The position numbers were made by a program, and so were the translations under genes. Positions 48,301-61,496 of a DNA stretch of 64,000 nucleotides are shown here, piece by piece. Position 1 is the first letter of the stretch, and each line of letters opens with the position of its first letter. The stretch spans positions 791,501 to 855,500 of the forward strand of contig JAZDSV010000001.1 in assembly GCA_036784855.1 (NCBI GenBank), written 5' to 3'. This stretch comes from Aphelidium insulamus (taxonomy: Eukaryota; Aphelidiomycota; Aphelidea; Aphelidiaceae). The notes under the pieces are model-generated. The model ran no database searches and had not been told where the DNA came from. It saw only the letters and a list, made by a program, of their open reading frames with translations.

Positions 48301-48476
48301 CCACGGCATAGCATCCAGGGAGCCACGAAGACACTGTGCACTTGAAAGCTGCGGCATTACCTACAACACACACACAAATGCACACAGAGATAAACAGCTT
48401 GGGTGACTTGGTTTTTATAAGAACTGGCCGTGGGTGGAAATGTAGAGACGACTTGCGCGAGTGCATCGTTGCGCAT
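45366..48476 (-). CDS. PTAR1-like / cystathionine gamma-synthase fusion protein
   Basis: Eight exons (48476-48396, 48348-48293, 48244-48039, 47998-47941, 47760-46447, 46399-46028, 45974-45775, 45727-45366) keep phase and give 882 residues. Residues 1-334 carry protein-prenyltransferase alpha repeats as in PTAR1: AMPWHTIDEYDLVD, GDCPIAWKLRRK, SSCWMQRRWLL and RNYHAWTHR. Residues from about 335 match fungal Str2-type cystathionine gamma-synthase: PPNSPHAVSVSMPEW, SGYPRFVIH, YWQHCGEGISSR, the PLP-lysine motif SSLTKIFSG, GLVLNPTGRHY, and the end LVRISVGLEKTEWLVQQF. The large exon 47760-46447 spans both halves without a stop. Met335 could be an internal start. Two donors are GTTCGT. Confidence 0.85.
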
Positions 48477-48511
48477 AATTGACACACGCACCGCACCGAC
48501 ACATGCCGCCG

Positions 48512-49207
<696 letters not shown>

Positions 49208-49710
49208 TTGACGACGACAACAAGTGTAGGTGAAGCGAAAGACTGGGTAGACAGGCGCAGACGCTAGTAGAGACAGACAGACGGAGAGGGAGAGGAGCGG
49301 GACTGAGCGCAGTCGGGAGCAAGCAGCGATCAGCAATCTGCGGCAGAATGGAAGAGAGCGCAACCGATACGGCCAACCGAAGCCGCGCGACGGATTAGGG
49401 TTGTGCACTGCAGTGTACGTTAAATCCTTAAACAGTGCACGCGCTAAACAGTCAGTGTCAGTGTCTGTGTGACGTAAGAGCCGTGCATTGCCTGTACATG
49501 TATGTACTCTGCACAGTGTCAGTCATAATCATCAGATATGAATATTAGTGGATAGCTTGTTGGCTACTTAACACATCGTGCATATATTCAATTGAGGCAC
49601 TGGAAGTGCATATATCTCTTATTCTGCCAGTTTTATACACAATTACTTCTACAGGACGGTATTGAACGGACACAGGAACTTCATCGACGCTAAATTGTGT
49701 GTTCTCGCCA
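49208..49710. other. Divergent promoter region between UBE2D and CEP120 genes
   Basis: About 500 bases with no gene. Short frames on both strands are not supported. It should contain regulatory DNA for both flanking genes; no particular site could be assigned. Confidence 0.5.
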
Positions 49711-52202
49711 ATGATTGTTCGGGTGGATGTGACAGCCGGTAAGGGCAAATGGTGGCAGGTCCTGCTGCCAGCAGAGTGATCCCAAGCAGGCAGGTACTTT
49801 GCCCGCCGGCCCGACATTGACATTTGCGTGTCGGCGAGGCTGGCCGGCGAGACCCTGAACACGGACTGGGTGCCCAGCAATGTTCATATGCATTTTGACA
49901 CAGGTTGGTACCATGCCTACCATTGCTGAACGACGTGACACCCACCCTCGCAACCCATAGAGCTCGCATGGCGTATTGACGAGGTGACGTGGCGGCAGGT
50001 CAAACGAGAAGGCAAGCTCCGTCTCCAGTGTCATCAACGACCAGTCAGTGGGGCTGCGACTCTCCTTGGCTGGATACTTCTTCCCCTGGTCTCTACTCCT
50101 TCATTCAAGGTAGTTGTGATACTTCAGATAAAATAGTGCCCTGTTCAAGCCGCCAGTTCCAATCGTTGGCCGGTACCGCGCCCGGACCTCTCCGGCCCGA
50201 GTTGCGTACTCGTGTCACAGTTACAGAAGGGGACACGGATTCGTTTGCATCGCCACAACAATCCGTCCACTCGCTCTTGGGTGATATGAAGAACAGCTCG
50301 TCGGCATCGGCACTTGTGTCTCCGCTCAGCAATGATGAGAGCAACTACGATGATGGCGGCGAATATGATGACGATAATCTGGGAGCTGAAGATGTAGAAA
50401 AAGTTCCACAAGACACCGTCCAAAACGGTCCTTGGCATCAATATCGATTGGGAATTGACTTGAAGTCTCTGCACAGTCCTCAGTTCCCACCAGCTTCCGT
50501 CTACTGCACTTACTACTACTCCCCGTTCACCGCAAAGTCCCCCATATCAACGTATCCGCCAGTTACGATGGGCTTACCCACCACTCAAGTACTCTTGCCA
50601 AACAGTTTCAACGCCTGGGAGTTTGTTATGGGCAAGGCGGATCTGCCGCAATTTCTTACCAGCGACGATATCGTGGTGGAACTGTGGACTAGGGACTCTA
50701 CCAACGGCGCGGAACAGTGCATTGGAACATGTCGCGTGGGCACACGGCCTGTACTGTCTGCACCGATCCGTGACTGGTTGGAGAGTCCGCGCAAGAATCG
50801 ACCTGAACACGGAGCCGCGCGAGAGAAGCTCATCAAGATTCAGATTGTGGACGCTGTATACAATTTTGAGTGGAGCGACAACATCTCTGGCTACAACAGA
50901 GAGATGGGGCGCTCGCTGTGTCCGGCTCAGCTTCGCGCCGTCATCAGCCTGGAGGACTTTGGCGCGATCGAGGAGCCTCTCATTGATCCCAGTGAGAGCG
51001 GCGCGCAAGAAGTGCAGCAAGACAATGTACTCGAGACTGACGTGAAGGAAGCCTTGAATATATCTCCAGAAGTCGACAAGAATCCAGACGCCAAAGTTCA
51101 TTCCGACGCAGACAAGTCAGATACTACGAAAGCCGAGCTGCCATTCTGGGCAAAAGAGCAAGAGGTGATGTACGCAGACAAGTTGCGCCGTATGCGACGT
51201 GAATGGCTACTCACATTGAGAAAAAAGTTTCTGGACAAGCAAAGGGCCATGGCCGATGAGTTTGCCGCCCAGTATTCGTCTGTGTGCGATGTGGAACAAG
51301 GACTGCGCAGATTCCTGCTGGATTTGAAGGTGAGAGAGGGAAAGGTTTCGGCGCTGGAGACTGAGCTGGATGCGATTGAAAAGAGGCGGGAACAACAACA
51401 GGCTCTTGAAGCTGAGAGCGCGAAACGAACGCACCAGCAACAATTGGCCGATGCCAAGGCACGACTTGTAGCGAAAAAGAAGGAACACGCCTCCCTAGTT
51501 GCCGATATTAGGCGGTTAGAAGATGAGAACAGCAGTCTGGAAAAACAGTACAAAAAACTTCAGAGCGACACCGCACCCCGCGAAGCACTTGCCAAGGCCA
51601 AGGCCGAGCACGCAAAGTGGGCGCAGAAGGAACGTCAGCTACGATCAGCAAACGAGAAGCTGGAGGAACAGATAAAACTACTTCACGGGTCCAAGATTCG
51701 GTTCAAAGTAAGTCTACAGTATCAGGTCATGAATCGGACTTATATTCAGACGCAATGGAATATTGCCGTGCAGCAGTTGGGGCAGCTGCGAGATGAATTG
51801 GTGGCGAAATTTGAAGCGCAAATGACGGCAGAACGGGCAAAGCTCGTGGACAGACAATTGCTTGACTTGGCCACGAATGAGAACAAGCGCTTTGAGGAGG
51901 ATAGGAAAGTGCTGCGCGACGTCCGTGCCAAACTCGCGAGTCTACAAAATGTGGCCAAACCAATACCGCGACCAGACCCAGTAGGTAACGTTCCAGAATC
52001 AAAGACTACCAGTGAAAGCATTTGGAAAACTGTTCCAGCCACTGGTAAGTGGGCAGATCGTTGCTGTTAATATAATTTACTGTTAGCCTCGCTTGAAGCG
52101 GCTGATATGAAAGCAGGAGACGATGTTGAAAGCCTGCGAGCTCGCATGAACGATCGCGCCGACAGGCTACTTGAGGCGCTGAATGCCAACTTTACCTCAT
52201 AA
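49711..52202 (+). CDS. CEP120-like centriole assembly protein
   Basis: Exons 49711-49738, 49790-49903, 49961-50109, 50157-51707, 51750-52044 and 52087-52202 give 750 residues (human CEP120 has 986). An N-terminal C2 domain begins MIVRVDVTAGRYF and contains HFDTELAWRIDEVTW. A second C2-like domain starts HQYRLGIDLKSLHSP and includes VVELWTRDS and RAVISLEDFG. The C-terminal third is a long coiled coil with HGSKIRFKTQWNIAVQQLGQ, matching the CEP120 end. CEP120 acts in centriole elongation and ciliogenesis. The middle C2 domain of the animal protein appears shortened or missing. Together with TMEM17 it argues for a flagellated life stage. Confidence 0.88.
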
Positions 52203-52614
52203 ACTGCAGTACAGTATGTTTCAACCAAATAGTGGTAAAGATAATAGTTACTGGACTACTTGTCCGACCAGATCCAGCTGGCAGAGCCCCTTGTGCGGAC
52301 AGGACAAATCGCAGGAGATCGCACCAGTCTTGTCCACAGAAACCAAAGTTGAAAGAAAAATACACTTAGTGGCACCCCCTCAGCGGAAAGGCAAGCAATT
52401 AAGCATTTGAACATGACCGCCGATTTAGCAACCTTAATCTAGTAAATCTGCGCCGCCGCTCGCACGCTCTCATTGATTGCTGTCGCGGCCTGCTTCTACG
52501 CCCGCCACTCCCCGCCCCGCCCGTGTGTGCACCTCCTCCTGGCCATCCCGCCTCAAAACTTGTCTCCCATTCGACTTTCAGCCGCTCGTCCCTCACTCAC
52601 CTCCCTCCTGCAAG
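52203..52614. other. Intergenic, nothing recognised
   Basis: This lies between two plus-strand genes. The last 150 bases are C/T-rich, as expected of the leader of the helicase gene. Confidence 0.5.
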
Positions 52615-54108
52615 ATGTCTGCCCTTAATGGTCGCGCCGTGTACGTCTCGCCAGCGCTTGCCCGCTCCCACACCACTAATCTGAGCACGCAGGCAAAACC
52701 ACGCTGCAGCACCTGCAGATTCGTGGAAGCAGGCACTCAACCTGCCGCCCAAAGATTTACGCTACAAAACCGACGACGTTACCGACACCAAGGGCAACGA
52801 CTTTGAGGACTACTTCCTCAAACGGGAGCTGCTGATGGGCATTTTCGAGGCCGGGTTCGAGAAGCCCTCCCCCATTCAAGAGGAGGCCATTCCCATCGCG
52901 CTTGCTGGCCGTGACATTCTTGCGCGCGCCAAGAATGGAACCGGCAAGACTGCCGCTTTTCTGATTCCCACTCTGGAAAAGGTTGACTCCACGCTTCCGT
53001 ACATTCAAGGTACATATGCACTGACGCAATATTACACACACAAGATATTAACTTGCGCAGCATTGATACTGGTGCCTACACGTGAACTGGCGCTCCAGAC
53101 AGCGCAAGTGTGCAAGAACCTCGGCAAACATCTCAACCTGCAAATCATGACCAGCACTGGTGGCACCTCGCTCAAGGACGATATTATACGCCTGGGACAG
53201 CCAGTGCACATCATGGTCTCTACGCCGGGAAGAATACTGGACCTGGGAAGCAGAAATATCGCCGACATGCGCAACTGCAAACTATTAGTAATGGACGAGG
53301 CGGACAAGCTTCTCTCACCCGAGTTCCAGCCAGTAATCGAACAGCTTATTGCACTGCTGCATCGTGACCGGCAAATCCTCTTGTTCAGCGCCACATTCCC
53401 CGTCATGGTCAAGGCTTTCAAGGTATATTAAATGTGTTACGTATCTAGAAGCACTAGTTAATTTTTGTAGGACAAATTCCTTTCCAAGGCGTATGAAATA
53501 AATTTGATGGAAGAGCTGACGCTGAAGGGCATAACGCAATTCTACGCATATGTCGAGGAGCGGCAAAAGGTTCACTGTCTGAACACACTCTTCTCCAAAC
53601 TTCAAATCAACCAGTCAATAATATTCGCCAACTCGACCCAGCGCGTCGAATTGCTGGCACGCAAAATAACTGAACTCGGCTACTCTTGCTTCTTCATCCA
53701 CGCGCGCATGACGCAGGCTCACCGCAACCGTGTATTTCACGACTTTCGCAGTGGCAAGTGCCGCAATCTTGTCTGCTCCGATTTGTTTACACGCGGCATC
53801 GACATCCAATCCGTCAACGTGGTGATCAACTTTGACTTTCCCAAGAACGCCGAGACATATCTGCATCGCATCGGTACGCCACATTTAATTTTTAGCTGCT
53901 TCTGCGTGTGTGTGTGTGTGTGTGTTGAACAATCACAGGTCGCAGTGGCCGGTTTGGCCATCTCGGCCTCGCAATTAACCTCATCACCTACGAAGACCGA
54001 TTCAACTTGTACAAGATTGAGCAGGAGCTGGGCACGGAAATCAAGCCCATCCCCGCGGTCGTCCCCATCGAGCTGTACGCATCCGGCTCGACGGCGGTGG
54101 CTACTTAA
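52615..54108 (+). CDS. DEAD-box RNA helicase Dhh1/DDX6
   Basis: Exons 52615-52630, 52719-53009, 53061-53422, 53471-53873 and 53939-54108 give 413 residues. All helicase motifs are present: [11 protein letters not shown] (Q), [13 protein letters not shown] (I), PTRELALQ (Ia), DEADKL (II), SATFP (III), FTRGIDIQ (V), and [13 protein letters not shown] (VI) across a splice junction. [17 protein letters not shown] is specific to Dhh1/DDX6. The protein represses translation and promotes decapping in P-bodies. The first exon is uncertain: a GT donor at 52631 gives MSALND, while a GC donor at 52685 gives a longer N-terminus. It lacks the Gln-rich tail of the yeast protein. Confidence 0.95.
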
Positions 54109-54290
54109 ACGACCGGCAGTCGAGTACTGCTCTGATGTTGTTGGGCGGTGTTTTGTTTAGCTGGCCCCGCTGTAACATGGTGGCCACGTGTGCAGAATAT
54201 TGTTCAATAGAACAGAGATCTCGACGAAAACAGTATTCAATGCATCTTTGACAATGGATGTTGTATTCAAGTGCAAGGTAGAGTGTTATA

Positions 54291-56460
54291 TCATTGGCAC
54301 TGACGTTTGCCGTCAGTCAGCTGCATGGCGGTGAAGCTGCCACCAAGCAGCGAAGATACAGGTGATTTGAAGGACGCGGCCAATGCGTCATCGACCCCCT
54401 CTTTGACACCTCCATCATGCAAATTTGCTGCTGCACATGGCGGCGGTGACGCTGAACCAGCTTCAACCTTGAAATCACTCGAGGCAGTCATGGCACGCAG
54501 CCGTTTACTTCGTCGCAGTAGCGGTGACGGTGTGTTTGTGGCGGCGGCGTGACAGCAAAATCGATGCTGTAGCGCCTGTGACGGTGTGATCCGCTTGTCG
54601 GGGTCGTACTGCAGCATCTTGCTGACCAGATCCACAAAGTGCTGATACTCGCTGCTCATCTCTGCAGTCGAGTGGGCGCCGAGTAGATCTGTTTGTTCCG
54701 TGCTGGCAGCGGAGTCATTCTTCATCACCACATCGGCCAGTGTCACTGGCCGCGGCCGTGACTTGAAGTGCTTGGCGGGGATGATGGTGTGTGTGTATCC
54801 GGCGCTGCCGCCACGCTCATCATCGGACGGCGCCAACTTGGGCATTGTGACAAAGAAGCGCGACACCTTTTCCGACGAAGACTGTGAGATCAGGGAAGGC
54901 GGCGGCGTGCCGAGTAGTTCGTGGATCTTGCACATTTGATCGTGTTCATTCAGGCCGTTGAACAGCGGCTGGCCAGTGTGCAGCTCGACCAGCATGCAGC
55001 CCATGCTCCACATGTCGATCGCCACTCCATATGCACGGCCCAGTATAACTTCTGGCGATCGGTAGAAGCGGCTTTGTATATACGTGAAGGCACGCTGGTG
55101 GCTAAAGCACGAGCTGCCGAAATCCACGATTTTTAGCCGGTCGCTCTTGGGGTGGCGCAGCAACACATTCTCAGGCTTCAGGTCGCAGTGCTAATAGTTA
55201 TATGAGATCGGCTGTAAGTGCACGGCATATATATGTGGAAGATCTCTTACAATGACTTGAATGTTTGGCCGAGACAGAAATTCCAGCGTGGTCAGCATTT
55301 GAATGGCGAATTTCCGTACCAGCGACAATGAGACGCCGACAAACTTTTCATTGCGCAGCAGCTCGTACAAATTATGCGACAACAGCTCGTACACCAAACA
55401 CAAATGGTTTCGGTGTTCAAAGTAGCGTTTCAACCTCACTGAGAGATTTAATACATACCGTTGACACCAACAATTATAAGCACTACACTCACCAATGTTT
55501 TTGGAATCGTCCGCGTCTTGCTGGTTCAAGTATTGCAGAATTCTAATCTCAACCAGCGCCTGGTTGTGGAATGCTTTGCGATTCTTGATTATTTTAATGG
55601 CCACCGATTCCTTGTTGATGCAGTCGTACGCCTCCACCACCTGGCCGAACGATCCTTTGCCGAGCATTTTGTGCACACGGTATCGCCTGTCCCACAGCTC
55701 TCCGTCGCGTATGACATAGTTGTGGTCGGCGTCGTCGTAGCCATCATTGAATATGCGCGTGCGCTTCGTGGTTGCCGATGTCGTCGTGCGTTGCAGTCCA
55801 GTATTTACAGCGGCTGCCTGCTGGTTCCCACCACTGGCAGCTTCAACGACTTCTCCGCCATCATGCTTTGCCTGGTGTCTGCTCTTTTTCTTGGAGTAGA
55901 AGAGCTGCGGGTAGATGTAGTCAAATACAGTATAGTCTCCAGACAGTACTTGCCCTGTTGATGGAGACATAGGTGTCCAGCAGTTTGACAGTCAACTTGA
56001 CTAGTGGTGACCGAGCCGGGATGGTTGCTACACGTTCTTGACTGCCGATTGAACCGGCATGGACTGTCATGGCGCCGTCAATGACGCTGGACGGCGGCAT
56101 GAGTGGCGCAGCAGTTACGGCATTTCCGTTGTTCCGCACGGAGCCATGCCCGCTCCACTCCGAGTGCAGTCGCGACAATTTATGCGTGACGGCCGACAGT
56201 GCAGAGTGGCTGGCGGGCGGGCGGCGATGTGGATGTAGGCCTGTTGTCGGTTGCTGTGCAGTGCGGTACAGGTGCGGCGCCGTGGTGTGCATTCCAGCGT
56301 CACTGTTTAGCAGTGTTCGGGTGGCGGCGGCAGACGGGTGCGGCGGTGGGAGCGCCGTGTGCGGTGTCTGTGGAAGTTGGGTGTATCTGGGTGGCGGCAG
56401 TGGTGCATCGTCTGCCTGGTGGCGGTCATGCCGCGGTGTGGCCGAGTGTGCCGTGTTCAT
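54291..56460 (-). CDS. DYRK-family dual-specificity protein kinase
   Basis: Exons 56460-55954, 55904-55493, 55438-55251 and 55190-54291 give 668 residues. The kinase domain starts near residue 245 with YRVHKMLGKGSFGQVV; VAIKIIKN (lysine), HCDLKPENVLL, DFGSSC and YIQSRFYRSPE follow, and the preceding NDGYDDADHNYVI is the DYRK homology box. The domain continues with RAYGVAIDMWSMGC and has an insert before YDPDKRITPSQAL. In DYRK1-type kinases the activation loop has YxY; here the first Tyr is Phe, but the autophosphorylated second Tyr is kept. The N-terminus is Pro/His-rich. Intron 1 uses a GC donor (AGG/GCAAGT at 55953). Confidence 0.93.
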
Positions 56461-57201
56461 TTTGGTTTGTCGATTTGTGCCTGTGCTTATCAGTCACACC
56501 TGTGGCTTTACTCCTCAAATATTGAAATAACGATGCGTTGCTTCAACAAGGACAGTCATAACGACAAGCCTCAAGTACATCGAGAAATGAAGCCCCAGAA
56601 GCGAAGTAAAATTGCTTCGACATCTGTCGGAGTTGTAGGCGTTGAAAGCATTCGTCATCATCAGCAACCACGCCTTCGCTAAAAAGACCGCGCAGCATCT
56701 AGACGTATGAATTATGCAACACATATAATGCTGTGCTGTGCCTTTGCACACCAAGTTTTCGCCATTCGAGGAAGGACTATATATAAGGTCAATATGACGA
56801 TCATTGAGCGTGGTAAAATTGTGCCTTCCGCTCAATGTCGGAGCTTGTGCTTGCATCAAATAGCAATTCACGAAGAGCAAGTTTCATTACCAGTCTGCGA
56901 ATAAAGCGCTGAAGGATCCCACACTTTTCTAATCGGAAATACAGCAGTAACTGCTCCAATTCTACACCTGATAGCCAGAGACAATTGGCGAATGCTCTTG
57001 CCCCGTGTTTCTAAACTATATAAACGCCGCTAATGACTAATGACTCTCGTAACTCAATGCCCAGCACCTGACATATCACTGGAGCTTATACAGGGTCTTG
57101 TTTGGAAGTGGTAAAGAGCTTTCAGTTGAAAGGAAATTCCATTCTAACATTTGAAATACAGACCGCACGCTGCATTGCACGTCCGCCTTCAATCAAACAC
57201 C
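56461..57201. other. Divergent intergenic region between DYRK and Rpn3 genes
   Basis: About 740 bases. Frames such as 56707-56904 have an ATG but no resemblance or supporting context. No RNA gene or repeat was recognised. Confidence 0.5.
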
Positions 57202-59204
57202 ATGAGCACCTCCGCATCCGGCAGCAAGAAGCCCGCTGCCCCGCCCGCATCGGTCGCCATGGACGTGGACGACAAGAAATCCGTTGCCGCCCCGCCCACA
57301 GATTCTGAGCTGGCTGCTGCCTTTGCTGCCGGTACATCTTCATATCTTCACCACTCTTGATGGTGCTCACAGTGCCCGCACAGAGATCGGCACACACTGC
57401 CAGCTGCTGGAGAAGAGTGTGCAGCAGCTGGAGAAACGGTTTGCCATCCGGGTCTTGCGAGCTGTGCCTGCTCTACGCAAGCGCATTACCCTGCCGCTCC
57501 TTGCCACTGCTGTGGAGTCCCACCTGCCCAAAGGTTCGTTGTGTAATTGCTTCTTGCATAACTACGAACTTGCTGACCATATAGGAGATGCCGTACGCAC
57601 CATTCTATTCGCGGGGTACTTGGAGGTGCCGGGAAAGGTAACCTACTAGTCTGTCCCATCCCCCTTTACATATGTGCAAAGGCCGCTGCCATGGATGTGG
57701 ATGGAGCTGCTACTGCTACTGCTACTACTACTAGCCGTGAAGCTACTGCAGCCACTCCCGAAGTTTCAGTCTACTTCGGGTTGCTCACATTGATTACCCT
57801 GCTGGACAAGAAGGAGCTCGAAAAGGTTTACAGTGAATGTATATATGCTCGTGGACTTAAAAATACACTTCACAGGGCCTGCGACTGGCCGCCGACTTGG
57901 TGGCCACTGTCCAAAAGCTTAATCGCCGCACCATGGACACCCTGTCGGCATCCGTGTACTTTTACTTTAGCCGCTTCCATGAACTACTTGGCCGCCTGTC
58001 CGAGTGCCGTGCGTACGTTATATTGCATTTCAATTCGATACACCTTACATTCGTACGGATAGGGCACTGCTCGCAGCACAGCGCACAGCCACAATTCGTC
58101 GCGATTATGAATGCCAGGCAGCGCTGCTCAATTTGCTGCTGAGAAATTATCTGCACTACAACCTGTTTGATCAGGCGGACAAGTTGGTGTCTAAGGCACC
58201 GTTTCCCGAGACCGCTGGCAACAATCAGCTAGCGCGCTACATGTACTACACTGGTCTGATTAAAGCCATTCAGCTGGACTACACGGATGCGCACTTCCGT
58301 CTAATGCAGGCGTCGCGCAAGGCACCGCAGAACAACAGTACGGCTGGCTTTCACCAGGTGGTGAACAAGGTGTCCATCGTCGTCCAACTGTTGATGGGTG
58401 AGATCCCCGAGCGATCGCTGTTTCGCCAGGCTTTGCTGCGTCGCGCTCTCATGCCGTACTTTCACATCGTGCAAGGTAAACATGCTATTCAGGTTCACTC
58501 TGTATTCTGATATTATCTGCGTAGCGGTGCGTGTTGGTGATTTGGCGCGCTTCCAAGAAACGCTGGCCAAATATGATGCCAAGTTTAAGCAGGACAAGAC
58601 ATACACGCTTATTCTGCGGTAAATTGTACCGTAGTTTCTGATGTTCTTGCTTATAAGCAAAGTCTGCGCCACAATGTCATCAAGACTGGTTTGCGCATGA
58701 TTAGCGTGGCCTACTCGCGGATCTCTCTGCGTGACATTTGCCTCAAGCTGCACCTGGACAGTGAAGAGGACGCCGAGTTTATTGTTGCCAAGGTATATGA
58801 AGTATAAACCTAGCTATATGAACTGTCTGAACAATGCGTGCAGGCAATTCGTGACGGTGTGATTGATGCCGTTGTTGACCATGAGCACGGCTACGTAAAG
58901 TCCAAGGAAGTTATTGACGTGTATTCTACCGAGGAGCCGCAGCAAGCATTCCATCAGCGCATTACATTCTGCATGAACCTGCACGACGAGTCGGTCAAGG
59001 TGAGCATTTGAATGCGCTCGCCGCAACTTGATTATTTGGACTTTCGTTCAACTTCATCTAACCCACCGCTTATAGGCTATGCGCTTCCCTCTAAATGCGA
59101 CCAAGAAGGAATTCGAGACGGACCAGGAGTTGCGCGACATTGAGCGCGAGATTGTCGACATGGCCGCGGATGAGATGGACGACGACGATGGTGATGATTT
59201 TTGA
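57202..59204 (+). CDS. 26S proteasome regulatory subunit Rpn3/PSMD3
   Basis: Ten exons (57202-57331, 57384-57533, 57585-57637, 57682-57825, 57876-58012, 58063-58475, 58525-58618, 58663-58792, 58844-58999, 59076-59204) give 511 residues; human PSMD3 has 534. Conserved blocks are [52 protein letters not shown], and the PCI domain with [30 protein letters not shown] and FHQRITFC, then AMRFP. It is a lid subunit of the 19S particle. Intron 2 has a GTTCGT donor. An Ala/Thr-rich insert (residues about 112-135) is encoded by GCTACT repeats. Confidence 0.96.
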
Positions 59205-59299
59205 GTCGTTGCGACGTCAGTGTGCACTTCTTGCAAATAAAAAAGCCTCCACGGAGTCTTCAAGCAGCAATTTTATTGCTACATGGTTGAACTGCAACG

Positions 59300-61304
59300 C
59301 TATTCATCATCAGAATCATCCGCCAATAACGGTTGATCCTGGCTTTCTGCAAAACCGAAATCGATTATTCGAATTCTGCCTGCGCTGTCGACCATTACAT
59401 TGTCATTGTTTATGTCGTGGTGCGTCACGCCGAGTGCTTCAATTTTTTGCACAGCGGCATCAATGTCCGCCTTGCGCTCCTGGAATTCTTCATCGCTCGC
59501 AATGCGTCGGCCCACGTCTTCAAGCACCATCACGTGCACCAAGTAGCGAATGTGCCCATAAGCGTAAAAGCGAGGAATGACAGTGCCTTGCAGAGGTTCC
59601 AGTATTTTGTAAATGTTTAACTCATTAATAAAGTACTTGAGTTTTCTCTGCCCCTCCGACACATCAACTGTTTTGAAGACGACTCCACTCTTGTTCATGT
59701 AACTACCGCGAAGTACGGCGCCCGTGTAACTGCGTGCGATCAATTCGTGCCATTGCGCAGATGGCGTAAGATTTCGCAACGAGTAGGGATCACTTGATGT
59801 GGTTTGTAGGCCGCCGTCGACGTCCAGATCTTCACTGATACTCGGCGAAGTATACCGCCAATTGTCATCCCCCTCAATGGTGGTTAGTATATAAACCCAA
59901 GCCTCAACCAGAGTGCATGGTTCTGATTGCGTGCAGCTAACAGGCGCAGACACTAGTATGACTGGCTGGCCTGCCATATTGCCACCGTCGACGATCTTGA
60001 AGAAGCATGTCTGATCGTAATTCGTCAGCACGCCGTATCGAAGTGAAGCGAGTGCCATATACGTGCTTAGCTGCTCGGCTGCCATTGCAACTAGACCTTT
60101 GAAACCACAATGACAGGCCACTTCACATTCACTATCGTATTTTGCGATAAAGTTATCCAGTGAGTCTAGATCCCACGGAGCTTTATATTCCATGGCTAGC
60201 TTGCTTGTATCGTGAACTTTGTCAATCCACACCCTGTCCACTTCTGCAATAATATCGCACGTTCCATTAAATGATGTAAACCGCGACTTCCCCGAGAATG
60301 GGTGTTTAAGGTTTGCAGCCAGAGCTTCCATTATGGCAGTGACAACGCTACAGACAGTATTGTCACCAAGAGCGACTACATTTGCTTCGTCAGTGCAGAT
60401 TGTAGTGGGATGTCGAGCTATCTGCTGGAGAAGATCAATTTTCGGCAACTTTTCACAGCACTGTCGCACTTTATCTTCAAAGCCCATCCATTCTTTCAGA
60501 GCAAGTTTAGCGATTTTGCCGTATCGATCAGAGATCCTCTTTGACGTGTTGGCGGAAGAACGAACATGCTCTAGGTTAACTTTGGGGAACGTGGTTTTTA
60601 GTGCTTCCTGTACAGTGTGGGCGTAACTCAGTTTCATCCATTCTTCCTTCAAGGCTGCAATTTTTGCTCGCACTTCTGGCAACTGGGCTTCTATAGCAGC
60701 CAGTTTCCCTCGGTCTGCGTGATGAGCGGTGCGTTCAATTTTTAGTGCATCTTGCGCAACTTTAACAACATCAGCACCTTTTTCTTGATCCGTGAATGAG
60801 TCTGCAGCATCCTCGGCACGTTTTCGCTTTTCACGCTGTTCTGCAGTTCTCGCAGCAAGATCTTCGGAAACCCCATCTACAGGCAGCCAGCCCATTAAAA
60901 GGGGACATTAAAAACGAATGCTTATTACCTCGCAGAGTGCCAGTGACATGAATTACAGCCATTCCAGCATAAGACCTGAGAGAGTAGCCGTACTCGTCGC
61001 ATTCAATCGTCGCAAATAATTTGTCGCTGACAATCTCCAACAGGTCTAACGCACCGAATCGTTCCTTCAGCCATTTAATCGGCAGTCTTCCATCTTCCAG
61101 TATGAGTGTTACTTGTTGTGGCGTAAACCAGCCGTAGAGCGCAGGTGGGGAAAAGCGTATGGTCGTGGAATTCATTTTAAAGTAAACTCTAGACCGGCAC
61201 GGATAAACAGGCTTAAAAGGTGACTCTGCCCAATCGCAGTGCAGTGTTGTTGCAACGTTGCAACGTATTGTAGCAATCATCTTTGGGAGCGACAACTTGG
61301 GCAT
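59300..61304 (-). CDS. Crinkler-like protein: PD-(D/E)xK nuclease-like domain plus protein kinase-like domain
   Basis: Exons 61304-60929 and 60876-59300 give 650 residues from ATG 61304, or 607 from ATG 61175. The N-terminal block has TPQQVTLILEDGRLPIKWL, followed by a charged coiled coil (about residues 125-230). Residues about 260-400 contain FTSFNGTCDIIAEVDRVW and LAMEYKAPWDLDS, whose ExK suits a restriction-endonuclease-like fold. The C-terminal region is kinase-like: VLRGSYMNKSGVVFK, HHDINNDNVMV with the catalytic Asp, and IIDFGFAES. Nuclease plus kinase on one chain is a known arrangement of Crinkler-type effectors of oomycetes and early-diverging fungi. No signal peptide was seen. The role in this organism is unknown. 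Confidence 0.6.
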
Positions 61305-61496
61305 CAATATGGTTCTAGTGCACTCCAGTTTGTAATCACTGGCAGCTCAAAAATAACGCATGTAGCAATAAATTAAATACTGATTAGCTCATACGTTATG
61401 CTGGGCGCTGCCAAAAAAAAATCGACTCTCATGTATGCATCTCACAGGAAAATCCGGGCTCCAACTGAACGCACTTTTATATTATCAAATATATCG

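Noticed and set aside
49545..50037. Minus-strand frames of 106-115 codons
   Set aside because: They are antisense to the first exons and upstream region of the CEP120 gene and have no protein resemblance.
56515..56904. Frames on both strands between DYRK and Rpn3
   Set aside because: No conserved motif and no supporting splice pattern.
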